From Hirudinaria manillensis (taxonomy: Eukaryota > Annelida > Clitellata > Hirudinida > Hirudinidae): a DNA stretch of 64,000 bases. Positions 1 through 11,819 of this stretch are shown here, piece after piece. Positions within the stretch are counted from its first letter, which is position 1. Each line of letters opens with the position of its first letter. The notes beneath the pieces were generated by a model, which saw only the letters and a program-made list of their open reading frames with translations, made no database searches and was not told where the DNA came from. The translations under genes were made by a program, and so were the position numbers. The stretch spans positions 3,012,501 to 3,076,500 of the forward strand of contig CM067531.1 in assembly GCA_034509925.1 (NCBI GenBank), in the 5' to 3' direction.

Positions 1-30
1 ACAATGAACCTTTCACCTTGCCGTTTCGAG

Positions 31-90
31 CGACGACGACTACGATGATGACGATGATGACGATGATGACGATGACGTTGCTCGAAGAAG
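31..90. repeat. GAC/GAT trinucleotide repeat
   Basis: Interrupted GAC/GAT triplets. Open frames through it are low-complexity artefacts. The rest of 1-480 shows no recognisable gene. Confidence 0.85.
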
Positions 91-494
91 GTGGTGATGA
101 TGACGTCCTCAATGATGGTTGGAGTGAAATGTGGAGGAATGAATGTTGAGCGGGAGTATCCGCATCTTGTGACTTTTAGTTGTAAAATTCTCTCGTATGC
201 TAATGTCTGCATTTTATGGACGGCAACTCAAACCTCCATCGGGCGCCATGTTTATGACGTTCCAGATCACGTGACCATGGTCGGAGAGAAAGTACTGAGC
301 AATTATCAACACGGGATCATTCTTTCATTTCGTTTCCGTTTTTATTCATTTATTTATTTTTTTTATTTTTTATTTTTTTCAGGACAATTAATGCCGAGGA
401 ATGAAATGTTTTAGATTTACAAATTCTTCATAAAGTTCTTCAAATAATTGGAACATTTTTTCTTTTTAATATTGAAAAAGGCATTTTAACGACG

Positions 495-572
495 AAGATG
501 ATGACGACGACGACGACGGCAATGATGATGATGATGATGACGACGATGACGACGACGACGATGGTGATGGTG
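495..572. repeat. GAC/GAT trinucleotide repeat
   Basis: Mixed GAC and GAT triplets with transitions between units, typical of an ageing microsatellite. No coding signal flanks it. Confidence 0.85.
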
Positions 573-780
573 ACGGTCAATCACAAATTACATCCCATCG
601 ACCGAACCCTCAAAACTTAATCTGCACAATTTGACTCCTCCACAAAGACTTCCAATTCAACGGACGTCAGAAGCAGTTGCTTTCAACTTGAAATCCTTTC
701 GCGGGAAAACATTTTCCACTTTTCCATCAATCCGGGGTCGCAGTCGCTCTATTTGACCTGCTGCTCTCGTCCTGGTTTGC

Positions 781-832
781 AATCGTCATCATCGTCGTCG
801 TCGTCGTCATCATCATCATCATCATCCACCGT
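781..832. repeat. TCA/TCG trinucleotide repeat
   Basis: Complement-strand version of the GAT/GAC repeat type found throughout the left third. It translates as polyserine in one frame, which I do not regard as a gene. Confidence 0.85.
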
Positions 833-910
833 CACAATGATGTTCAACATCATTATCAAGACCGTGATAATCGTTAATAGCATAATTAACCTGTTGATCA
901 TTATCAAAAC

Positions 911-923
911 AATAACAATAATA

Positions 924-956
<33 letters not shown>

Positions 957-957
957 C
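911..957. repeat. AAT microsatellite
   Basis: Nearly perfect AAT run of roughly 14 units. It translates as polyasparagine in one frame. Confidence 0.9.
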
Positions 958-1132
958 ACCGTAAATAATGATGATGATTATGATCACGATCATTGTTCCT
1001 TTTTTTTAAGCAACCTGTTTTCATGAAAGTCAAAATATGGGCAGACGACAAAAATACGCAATAAACGTTATAAGCGGGAAAGGAAAAAGTACTTTTGTAT
1101 CGAAGCCATTGAGTTGGTTTGTGCTCGGTTTT

Positions 1133-1181
1133 TGATGTTGTTGTTGTTGTTGTTGTTGTGCTGTTGTTGTTGTTGTTGATT
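1133..1181. repeat. TTG microsatellite
   Basis: About 15 TTG units with one GCT interruption; polyglutamine or polyasparagine in antisense frames. No splice or start context supports coding use. Confidence 0.85.
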
Positions 1182-1316
1182 TGTTGCCGGTTTGTTGCTG
1201 GCTTGTCGTTTGTTTGTGGCATCATCAATACATTTTCCGTGAATCAATGAAGTCCCCATTGTCAGCCACTCACAATCGACTGGGCAATAAAACTTGCCAT
1301 GTAAGGTGTTGGAATT

Positions 1317-1600
1317 ATGGATGGATGGATGGATGGATGGATGGATGGATGGATGGATGGATGGATGGATGGATGGATGGATGGATGGATGGATGGATGG
1401 ATGGATGGATGGATGGATGGATGGATGGATGGATGGATGGATGGATGGATGGATGGATGGATGGATGGATGGATGGATGGATGGATGGATGGATGGATGG
1501 ATGGATGGATGGATGGATGGATGGACGATGGATGGAGGGATGGACGGACGGACGGAAGGACGGATGGACGAACGGACGGATGGACGGACGGGTGAATGAA
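1317..1600. repeat. Long ATGG tetranucleotide satellite
   Basis: About 52 near-perfect ATGG units run from 1317 to about 1526 and decay into GGAC/GGAT variants up to about 1600. All frames on both strands stay open only because the unit lacks stop codons (Met-Asp-Gly-Trp or Ile-His-Pro-Ser periodicities), so the long ORFs here are artefacts. Similar CCAT/GGAT arrays recur near 10,000, 19,500, 20,080, 45,030 and 50,060. Confidence 0.95.
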
Positions 1601-3073
1601 TGAACTGTTGTTATGACCTGGCGCCAAATTAGGATCTGGGCATCAGCTTCCCAGCGTACGTGGAGATTCGAAATGATTTGGGAGATATTATTTCTCGATT
1701 GAAAATGATTGATGATGATGATGATAATGATGATGACAGGTTGTGGTGATAATGACAGTGGTGATTGTAATGAAAGTGATAGCGATGATGACGACAATGA
1801 TGATAACAGTCATTACTGATGCATTTTGTAAAAGTCGTCTGCCTAATTGCCGGGCAATGTCTCTTGAAATTGTACCATGTAATGACAGTCTTAAAGGATT
1901 CCAATAATCCTGGACCAATTTTTTTTTTTTGAATTTCTGAATTTTGAAGCAACTGCATTTCGTGAAATAAGTTCGACTTAAGAAAAAAAAATCAATCTTT
2001 CCTTCAATTCCAAAAGTAAAAGGACATCAAGAGAGTCATATAAGGAAAGACGGACGTGGAAGAAGAAGAAGATGAAGATGAAGAGGAATAAAAGACATGG
2101 AGATCTTCGTGGCAAAGCGCACTTGGAAAAAGTTTTTTAAGGATGGAGCTGGAAGTGGAAATATTTGAGGAGAGCGGTGGAGTTATTGAGAGCAGTCTTT
2201 CGTGTCTCTCGGTCATTTTGCCGTCCTGAATGGAGTCGAGTCGTTGAATTATTGATAAGGCCTTACAATTTGACACGAGAGGTCGGTAAATTGAAACATC
2301 GTACCGTGATGGAAAAGTGTCTCCTTGGAACACTTTGTTGCGGAACAAGTACGGAGCGGGCCAAGGGATGGGGAAGGGAGTCAAGGATTGGGAAAGGGGG
2401 TGATCTCAAATTGGAGATGCTCGATTCTCGCGAGTGTGGCGGTTTGATTTATATCCCATTGTTGACCAAAGAACGCACCCTCCTTAGTGACGTAGTGAGG
2501 CGATCATGACGTCATCCGTGACAGACGAGCACCTGATATGCGGCACTCCTTCATTCCTCGTCCATCTTTCGTTTTTTTATGCCCGGAAGATCCATCGCTT
2601 CCTTGATGTGCTTTTGTGGAAAAACGATTCATTCGTTCGTTCGTTCATTCATTCGATCATTCAATCATTCAATCATTCATTTTGCTTTTTATATCCAATC
2701 CGAGATCCTTCATTTTGGTTCCGACATCCGCAGTCTGGAAAAGACAGTTTTTGTTAATTTATTTATTTGTTTGTTTTTTCCAGTCAAAATATATTACTAT
2801 TTCGTCTCCATTAACCGTTATTTATTCATTTATTTATTTATTTTTTCATTTAAATGACAAAAATGATTACCATGGCGAGAACAATAATGGCAAGGTCAAT
2901 CAACTCTTGTTTCGCTAATCATTCGAATTAACTTCCGATCACAATTTCGTGACCCGAACGACGGACACGTTTGTTTTCTATGATTTCTCTTTATTATTAT
3001 TATTATTATTATTATTGTTTTTTTGTTTTCATTTTTTGTTTATTATTATTCCTTCTTCTTTTCCATTATTCAG
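1601..3073. other. Region without a recognised gene
   Basis: Mixed-composition sequence with short GAT, ATTC and ATT runs. Open frames here (for example around 2,165-2,509) have no start context, splice logic or recognisable domain. A pyrimidine-rich stretch at about 3,040-3,073 serves as the acceptor of the terminal exon that follows. Confidence 0.5.
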
Positions 3074-3180
3074 GGCTTATCGGAGCTCCAATCTTATCCC
3101 AGCAAGTTGAGGAATTGTCCCATTTAACCCAACACCCCCTCGACTGGAACCTACCAACTCCAGTGTCATACATTTCATAA
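3074..3180 (+). CDS. Probable 3' terminal coding exon of an unidentified gene
   Basis: A strong pyrimidine tract ending in ATTCAG precedes an open frame (phase 1 start) that encodes about 35 residues beginning GLIGAPILSQQVEE and ending PVSYIS before TAA at 3178-3180. The peptide is of normal composition, unlike the repeat-driven frames around it, which is why I keep it. I cannot identify the family and found no matching upstream exon in 1-3,073; any partner exons may lie left of the window. It could equally be a chance frame. Confidence 0.35.
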
Positions 3181-4800
3181 GTGGAACAGCTCATTTGCAT
3201 ATTCACATCAAGACTATTATTCATTTTTGTTATCTCAAGTTATTATAAATCCTAAGTTTAAGGCTTCAATTGTAGAAGGAATATTTAATTTGTTTATTTT
3301 TAATTAATTTAATTAAACATTTTAAAACTTAGAACTGACTCGAACGTTATTTCTCATCTTCAGTCTTTTCATAATACAAACAACTGAAAATAATTTTAAG
3401 GCTATAATATTTCAGAAATTAAATGATTTTCATTTTATTTAAAAAAAAATTCCATTTTTGTTTTCACGAATCCATCTTTGAGAGATGTTGATTGCTCACG
3501 TATTGAGCATAGTTAAGTAACATATTATTTACAAATTCATTAATAATTCAAATCAATTGATGCTGTAATTTAACGAACGATTAATCAATTACATAATAGT
3601 ATTTGATTGGCCAATGGCTGTTAATTAAACGTTTAATAATTTCTCGTTTTAATTAAACAATAAATTAATATTTAAATTAAATATTAAATAAATTAATTAA
3701 TGATTAAAAATAATTAATTTGCAATTATCAATTTAATAAATCAATAAATCGATTAATTCGAGTCATAATTGATTGATTTATTAAAATAATATAATATAAT
3801 TAACCAGTGTTAAAAATACCAAATCATAATTGAATTCAGCTGGATCGGTGTGATTTAAAAAAAAATGGCCTCTCATTATTGGGCCAAGAAATTATTAACG
3901 AAGTCCTAATTTGACCTCATGGCGTAACTTAAAGGCGCTCTTTTCAAGATATTTCATTGGCTGTTAAGGTGCCTTGATGAATCGAATTAGCCACTCTCAT
4001 CACTTTATCACATTAACATGAATGCATTATGCTAATTAGATTGTACACCTAGCGTTATAAAGTAGTATTAATTATTCAACGACGGCCATGAATATTCAAT
4101 GATGCCCTGGTACATGGAAATTGTGAATTCTCTTTGAAGTACTGCTTTCAGTGCAATATTTTAATTTAAATTAATTATATTTTATTTCTTTTAATTTAAC
4201 GATTAATTAACATTTTAATTAAGACATTTTAAATTATTTTAAATTAATATCGATTTAATTAAAATTTTAAGAAAAAAAATTTATTTATCATTTTCTGAAT
4301 TAAAAACAAATTTTTAACTTTTAAATGCTAAATATTAAAATGAATAAATTTTAATTTTATTTATTTATTTAAATTAAAATCTAGATACCGTCAACACGAG
4401 TCGGTGGTTTTGTTAAAAATACCAATTCGTAATTTCCTAATTAATAAAAAATTATTTGTAATGAATTATTATTTTAAATAATTTATTTTGACTATGGAAT
4501 CGAATTAATTTGCTTGCCTTAAAATATTTGGTTAGCGTCACGTCATAGTGGTAAGTGATTATTAAATGAAATCAAGAAATGTTAATAAAATAGTAAATAC
4601 AATTATTATTATTATTATTACGCATTTATAATTACAAATAATTATTGTTGTTAAATATTATTGTTGTTATTATGATTGCACATCGAATGGAAATAATATT
4701 TATCATGGTCCAATACATTTTTTTAAAAATCTTTTGAAATAACAATGAAAATAACCTCAAAATGACGACGACGACGACGATGAAGACTTAAAAATAAATT
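3181..4800. other. AT-rich block with homeodomain-type TAAT motifs
   Basis: No gene seen. The block is rich in TTAATTAA, TAATTA and ATTAATTA motifs. A more balanced island at about 3,840-4,140 (with GCTAATTAGA and CATTGGCTGTTAA) differs from the flanking AT-rich drift. This could be regulatory DNA near a developmental gene or simply AT-rich drift; only cross-species conservation would tell. Confidence 0.3.
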
Positions 4801-4819
4801 AAAAGAAAAACAAACTCAC

Positions 4820-5095
4820 CTAACAATCGCTTCCAATTGTATCGCACCAGGGACTTGTAAACATCGTTGCCAATGGCAACAAGTCACCAATCAACAACGA
4901 AGGTCAATTCGGGTTCACGACCCAACAAAGTTCAAGGTTCAACGGCAACAAACCCAAGCTTCTTCGGCAAATGTTTCGTCTTATTGGAAGGAGTTGGTAC
5001 TCAAACGAGGAGATCATCATCATCATCGCCGCCATCGTCGTCGTCGTCATCGTCATCGTCCTGCATGCGCCTCCATGCGCTGCTGACGTGAGCCA
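4820..5095 (-). promoter_or_regulatory. Possible promoter / noncoding first exon on the minus strand
   Basis: A GC-richer island ends on the minus strand in TTGTTAG|GTGAGTTTG, an excellent 5' splice donor at about 4,819. No long minus-strand ORF precedes the donor, so if transcribed it would be a noncoding or 5'UTR exon of a gene read leftwards. A TCG/TCA repeat sits at 5,020-5,060. No downstream acceptor could be linked to it. Confidence 0.2.
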
Positions 5096-5266
5096 TGCAG
5101 ACGTTTGTAATAATTATTTGGAAATAATTATTTCTTTCTAATATAATTCTAATAAGTTTATTTGTTTATTTAATTGTTTAATAACACATTGTATTTTTTG
5201 TAAAATTATTAGTCAAAGTTTTAAAGTGTAGATTTAAAAAGGCTTTATTATGGCTAAATATTTCCA

Positions 5267-5271
<5 letters not shown>

Positions 5272-5307
<36 letters not shown>

Positions 5308-5333
5308 TAATAATAATAATAATAACAATAATA
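5272..5333. repeat. AAT microsatellite
   Basis: About 20 AAT units with ACA interruptions. Confidence 0.9.
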
Positions 5334-5950
5334 ATTGTTTGTACATTCATGACCATATTTAATCCGTGATCGCATTTATTTAAGATGCAAGAATTTCGTT
5401 TTTAGTGTTCGCAAAATATGAGGGAGATAAATATAAAGGAATTATATTATAAATATAAAGGAATTATATCATATTTTATGAAAATCCATGTTGGCATTTA
5501 TCTTGATCCATTGTTTCAGTATTCCTAGAAAATCGTGGTTTGAAATTGTTCAAATGTTTTTTAAATAACAAATTTAAATTAATTAAATTATTCATTAATA
5601 AATATAATAAATAATTAATATTTATTTATGTATTTATTATATTCATTGTTTTATTTTCTTTTAAATTAACTTTATCTTTCGTGCCAGCTTTTATTTTGCT
5701 CCTAAACTTCAGGACTTAATTTCCTGATGAAATAATGAATCATTTTCTTTCGGTAATTTATTGCAATATTTTTAAATAATTACGGAAATAATCGAGAAAA
5801 CAATGACAACTCCATTTATCATCTTTTTCTTTTAAAAAAGAAAAAAAAAGCCTCGGAAAGAAAGTCAAGTGCAGAGGTGTTTCCGGTGGCAGAATTTTGT
5901 AAAAAAAATCCAAAACAAATGGTCGCCATGGTAACATTGTCAAAACAAAG

Positions 5951-6154
5951 ATGGCGGGAAGTGCAAATCCATTGTTCAACTTATTCTTGGGAAATAAACC
6001 GGTCTATTTTCCAGCTCCAACTTCAACAAAAATCGTCCTGGAAAAGTTAAAAGACGAGATCAAAGTCGATGTTTCTAATAGCTCGAGATTTTATCTTGGC
6101 AGTCTTCCAGCTCGGCTTAAAAACTCCGGGTGGGGAAGGAAGGAGAGATTCTGA
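5951..6154 (+). CDS. Small ORF with good start context, hypothetical
   Basis: A 67-codon frame starts at AAGATGGCGGGA, a strong initiation context that also resembles a YY1 site, and begins MAGSANPLFNLFLG. Composition is protein-like, but there is no recognised domain, no signal peptide, no paired exon and no poly(A) signal I can link. It may be a real short coding exon, a first exon with an unseen donor, or chance. Confidence 0.2.
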   Translation: MAGSANPLFNLFLGNKPVYFPAPTSTKIVLEKLKDEIKVDVSNSSRFYLGSLPARLKNSGWGRKERF

Positions 6155-6507
6155 AATGGGGGTTTTCTTGACAAAAAATATAAATAAATTAAAATTAAAA
6201 TATAAAAAAAATTAAAATAATAAAATGTGATTTAGGAAAAAATGTTTTTCTTTTAAATTTAAATTTATGAAATTCATAACGACTGCTCTTGTAAGACCGT
6301 CATCCGGTGCATCTAAAGTGCCATCTTGCATAATGTCATTCCATGCGATGTCATCTCCTATGACGCATGTCATTCCGCATCTGACGTCATTCGTCCGGCA
6401 GTCGTTCTCTCCATCATTCACAAAATGCAATCCGTCACCTTAGTGACGCTGATCAAGACGCTCCATTGAATCGTGGAGAGTGGAATGGATTCGCTGAAAT
6501 GTAAAAC

Positions 6508-6623
6508 GTGATTGTTTCAATCAATTGAAGTGTGGTTGTTTCAATCAATTCAAATGTGATTGTTTCAATCAATTCAAATGTGATTGTTTCAATCATCTGA
6601 AATATGATTATTTCAATCAATTC
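6508..6623. repeat. Minisatellite, 24-bp unit
   Basis: About five tandem copies of a 24-bp unit containing TTGTTTCAATCAATTC, with divergence rising toward the right end. Noncoding. Confidence 0.85.
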
Positions 6624-7059
6624 GTAATCCAGGCTTCAATCTCAGCAAAGCGCTGGAGGTTTAATGTCGATCGCTACGAAATTCTTCAACTTTAACTTGA
6701 ATCCATGACTTCTGAATGATGACGATGAAGTTGACGATGACGACGACGATGGTGATGATAATGATGATGATGACTAGGGCCGTCACCATGACGATGGTGA
6801 TGATGATGAATTGGAACACCTCTAAAGAGGGATTTTTCAACCCTTTCAAGTTCTCTCTTTTTAACTTTTTACTTTTTTTAAATAAAAATTTAAGATCGGA
6901 AATGCTCGCCTGTGCTCCTCTGATGTTTGTTGTTGTTGTTGTGAATGCACAGTTATTAATGCTGTTGTTATTGTTGTTGTCACAGGCGTTAGCAGAGGCG
7001 AGCATGTTGGAAGCGCAAATTAAAATAAAGAATGATAGCAATAGCACCTGATTGTAACT

Positions 7060-7851
7060 GTTTGCGGCTAGCTGGAATGAAAATATCACTATTATTGTTA
7101 TTATTATTATTAATATTTATCAATGTAATAATTGTATATATAGCCAGTGTTGCACCTACATTTATTATTTTCACCTTGAAGCGTATTTCCCCAAAATTAC
7201 GTAACAATTTACAAATTACAAAAAGCAAAAAGTTACAACAAATAATTCTTAAATATTAATTATTATTAAATTATAATATAATATTATTAATTAGTATTAA
7301 ACAATCATAATTAGTTATAATTACTATAATTAAAATTAAAATAGTTACAAATAGGAATTGACCTTGTTAGGGCAGTAATGAAAGTACGAAATGCTTTCGA
7401 AACACCTGGTTCACGGTTGAGTGATTGCAGTACATCAACTTCAAGTCGAGTGAAGTTGGGTTCAGATGTTGTCAGGACCACGATGATCGAGCTTTCCACG
7501 GTCCATTGGTTCTGGATTATTTAACGTAATTAAAAAAGAAAATAATAAATTTTTATGACCCTTCGAAATTCTTTTGATGATTATCTTTGCTTTTAGAGAC
7601 AAACAATTCCAATAATGCCTTTGACGATTTCCACAATTCTCGTATAATTTCTTTTTATTAATAAGGATTAATAATATTACGATATTTTTCTGAAATGTTA
7701 GTTAAACGTTTAATAAGATAATCGAATTTTTTTTAATAAAATTTTTAAAAAAATATAATTTATTATTATTCATAAAAAGATGAAATAAATTTCTGAAAAT
7801 GCCTGGGAAGAGCTCCTCCATTTTAAGCTTTAAAATCCATTTTCAATTCCT

Positions 7852-7882
<31 letters not shown>

Positions 7883-8132
7883 CATGATCATGATCATGAT
7901 GATGATCATGAATATTACACGATGAGACAATTTTTATAGTTCAAAGTAAAAGTTTAAAATCACCTCAAAGTTGGTATTTAAAAACAATTCATAGAAGAGT
8001 GAAAGAATGTACTTGAACATGTTTTTTTTGTTCCAGAAAATTTTGAATGAATTTCAAATCACGTGTCAGGGAACGAAATTAAATCTGATCAACTTGGATC
8101 GAGAAAAATAAAGATTCAAAAGGAAAATTAAT

Positions 8133-8163
<31 letters not shown>

Positions 8164-9000
8164 TTTATTATTATAAATAATAATATTAAAACGCGAAGGT
8201 GAACACAGACTTTTGTGATTTTTCACCTTTTTACCGGCAAAATGTCGAGTTATTACTTCGGGATTTTCGATGATCTTTGGCCAAATAAGCTACATTAGGT
8301 CGCATGACCGGAACGTTATTATTATTAACATTATTATCAATATTATATATTATATATTATTATTATTATTATTATTATTCCTGTTGATATTGTTATGTAT
8401 TATTATTTATATTATTCATTTTATTATGTATTTATCATTATTATTATTAATATTATTAATTGCAAGAATTGGAAATATTTTTTTGTCCATCTTGTGCCAA
8501 ATAATTTTTTAAAATTTATTTTTTATTAGAAATATATTAAATGATATCTAATAAATCATTATGGAATTATTGTGATTGAATAATAACTGATTGATTTTCA
8601 AATCAACCATCGGTAAGGATGAAATCAATCCGTTTTTATCGGAAATGATTTTCCTGTTGATATTATTATGTAATTTTATTATTCATATTATTCATGTTAT
8701 TATATTGTTGTTATTATTATTATTATAAAGATAATTATAAATTTAAAAGACTTTTAAATATATAATATCATAATACTTTAATATTTAAATATTATATATA
8801 ATAATATTTAAGAGGCTATTAATCCATAATTTTCATTAAAAAAATAGAAACTGAATATTTATAGAAATTATTTCTTCATAATAAAAACAAATCGTGGACT
8901 TGGTTGAACGTGGATGCATAATTAGGACAAACGAATTTTGTTGCATTCCAACAGATGATAATGATGATGATGACGACGACGACGACGATGACGACGTAGT
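7060..9000. other. AT-rich intergenic stretch without a recognised gene
   Basis: Composed of AT drift with several short AAT/ATT runs (for example 8,138-8,170 and 8,351-8,380) and a GAT/ATCATG repeat at 7,854-7,910. No frame has protein-like composition over a useful length. Confidence 0.5.
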
Positions 9001-9100
9001 CTAATTGACATCATTATCATGACAGACGTGGACATTTGCTTTGAGGAATACGTCATCACATTATCGTCGTCATTATCAAAAATTACTCCGCATGACATCG

Positions 9101-9400
<300 letters not shown>

Positions 9401-10526
9401 TCGACTCGGTTATCAATCCTTACCGTCGTGTTCCATCACATTTTTCTTCAAATGTTGGCATGTTTGTTTTATATTAAAAGTATATTTTTTTTATTTTACA
9501 TCGGAAATATAAAATATTTATAAAAATAAAGTGATGTGTCATTATATCTTCATTTAATTTATTCATAATATTTATTGAATAATATAATATAATATCATTT
9601 TTAATTTTGAATAACATGCAACTCATCATCATCATCGTCGTCTTCATCATCGGCATGGTTTTTCCTGTAATTTCAATATAATTATGTTAAGAATAGTTTT
9701 AATAAATTATCATTATTTTTATTATTATTATTTTATTATTATTATTACTATTATTATTATTATTTCCGTTGTTATTAAAATGAATCGAAATTTTAAAACG
9801 AAAAATTCTAGTCAATCAATCTTATGAATTGTTGAAATTGTTGTGAATTGCTCATAAACTCCGGCATAAAATTCGTCTGATGTCCGACAGATGGCGACCT
9901 CATTTCATTTCCAGTGATGGATTAACAAACCGTGAACGAAGGAATTCTCGGATGGGAGTGACGATACAAACTCTTTCATTATCTCCTCCTCCGATCCATC
10001 TGTCAATTCAATCACCCTTTCATTCACCTACCCGTCCATCGGTCCATATGTCCATCCATCCGTCCCTCCTTCCGTCCATCAATTCTTTCTTTCGTCCATC
10101 CACTATTCCATCCATCTATCTTGTGAACCACTATATCGTGGAGTGATTATTTAGCTTCATAGTTCTGCTGGAGATGCATCATCTTCTGAAGTGGATGTTT
10201 CCATGCACTGAAAGAATATCACGGAGAAGACCAACCAAGAAAAAAGTCATCCTCGTCGTCATCATCGTCATCCTCGTCGTCGTCGTCGTGGTCGTCGATG
10301 AATGGATGGACGAACGGATAGATAGATGGGTAGATGGACTGATGAAAGGATGGAAAAAAAAATTGGTCTTTTTAAAAATTTCTGCTCCATTGATTGAAAT
10401 ACATGAACTTTCCAAAGGTGATGTTGTTTTTGTTGGTGACACTTCCAAACGCAAACAGAAACTGCTGCATGAAACTCCGAAGCTTCCAAGGAAATTAATG
10501 GAAGCAACACATTGTTTTTACATTTT

Positions 10527-10640
10527 GTTTATTGTTTATTATTATTATTATTATTATTATTATTCTATAATTGTTTAGAGTCAAATTAATATAAATAAAT
10601 AATTAATTAATTATTAATAATAATAATAATAATAATAACA
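10527..10640. repeat. ATT then AAT microsatellite pair
   Basis: An ATT run (10,529-10,563) is followed about 50 bp later by an AAT run (10,612-10,638), so the two arms could pair in single strands. Confidence 0.8.
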
Positions 10641-11451
10641 ATAATAGCTAACATCACCCCTCAGAGAACAAAGAAATATCTCCGGCAAATGGACCAATCG
10701 GCCGTCATGTGAAGCATGTGACACGACCTCTTGACCTCTCTTGACCCCGGCCAGCACCACTCCTGAACTGCCGTCTTTATGCCGGCACTTCTGTCCGGCA
10801 AAGGAGAACATAAAGAGCCAGCGAACGGAAGTAGAAGGCATTGGAGGGGCTCAAATGACTCGGACACAACAAGGAGTTCATTCGGGCGGAACGGACCATG
10901 TTCCAGGAAAACCTTCTAATTTGTTCGCCATTTTTTTCTGGGGGGGGGGTTGGTTGGGTAGGGTAGGGTGGGGTGGTGTGCGAAGGGTAATTGGGGTTGT
11001 TGTCCGAACTCTGCTTGAGTGGTTGTGGGAGTCGAGAGAGCACCCTCGTTTAGGGGGTTTGAAAGATCTCTTTCGTCAACTTGTTTTGTTTCTTCACAGG
11101 TCCTCGTCATCATCATCACCCTGATCATCATCATCATCGTCGTCGTCGTCACAGCAATGTGGTCGTGAATGACTCATTTGCATCGGTTTGCATCTAATCA
11201 ATTAAAACTATCCCCGACATATCTCGGACCCTGCGATGTCGGATCCGTGGAGTTTCGAATAAATTACAGCAACGATTTTTCATACTTTTACCGCCGTCGC
11301 CATCATCATCATCATCGTCGTCGTCGTCGTCATCACAACTTCCTTTTAAGAGTCTATCCGTGTAAAATCACTCTCCTCCATTTGGTCGCTGGCATTAAAA
11401 ATGAAAACAACTATAACGTTGAAGTAAAAAGTGCTCAAATAATAATCTACA

Positions 11452-11453
<2 letters not shown>

Positions 11454-11494
<41 letters not shown>

Positions 11495-11527
11495 TAATAA
11501 TAATAATAATAATACTAATAACAATAA
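11454..11527. repeat. AAT microsatellite
   Basis: About 24 AAT units with ACA/CTA interruptions; polyasparagine frame. Confidence 0.9.
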
Positions 11528-11616
11528 AATGTAATTATTATCAATAATTATTAAAACAACCAACAGCACACTTTACTTTTTTTACTGTTCACACTTTTGC
11601 CGATGTTATGATATCA

Positions 11617-11695
<79 letters not shown>

Positions 11696-11771
11696 TCTTG
11701 TTATTACTATTATTATTATTATTATTATATTATTATTATTATTGTTATTATTATTATTATTATTATTATAT
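11617..11771. repeat. ATT microsatellite
   Basis: Two blocks of ATT units separated by a short interruption near 11,690-11,705. It is complementary to the AAT run ending at 11,527, giving potential cruciform or hairpin pairing over about 90 bp. Confidence 0.9.
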
Positions 11772-11819
11772 TTTTTATTAAAATCGTTATATTTAATAAA
11801 TAATTCAGCGAAATTGTAA

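Noticed and set aside
1181..1797. Long ORFs with Met-Asp-Gly-Trp or Ile-His-Pro-Ser repeats
   Set aside because: Pure translation of the ATGG satellite; no splice or start logic.
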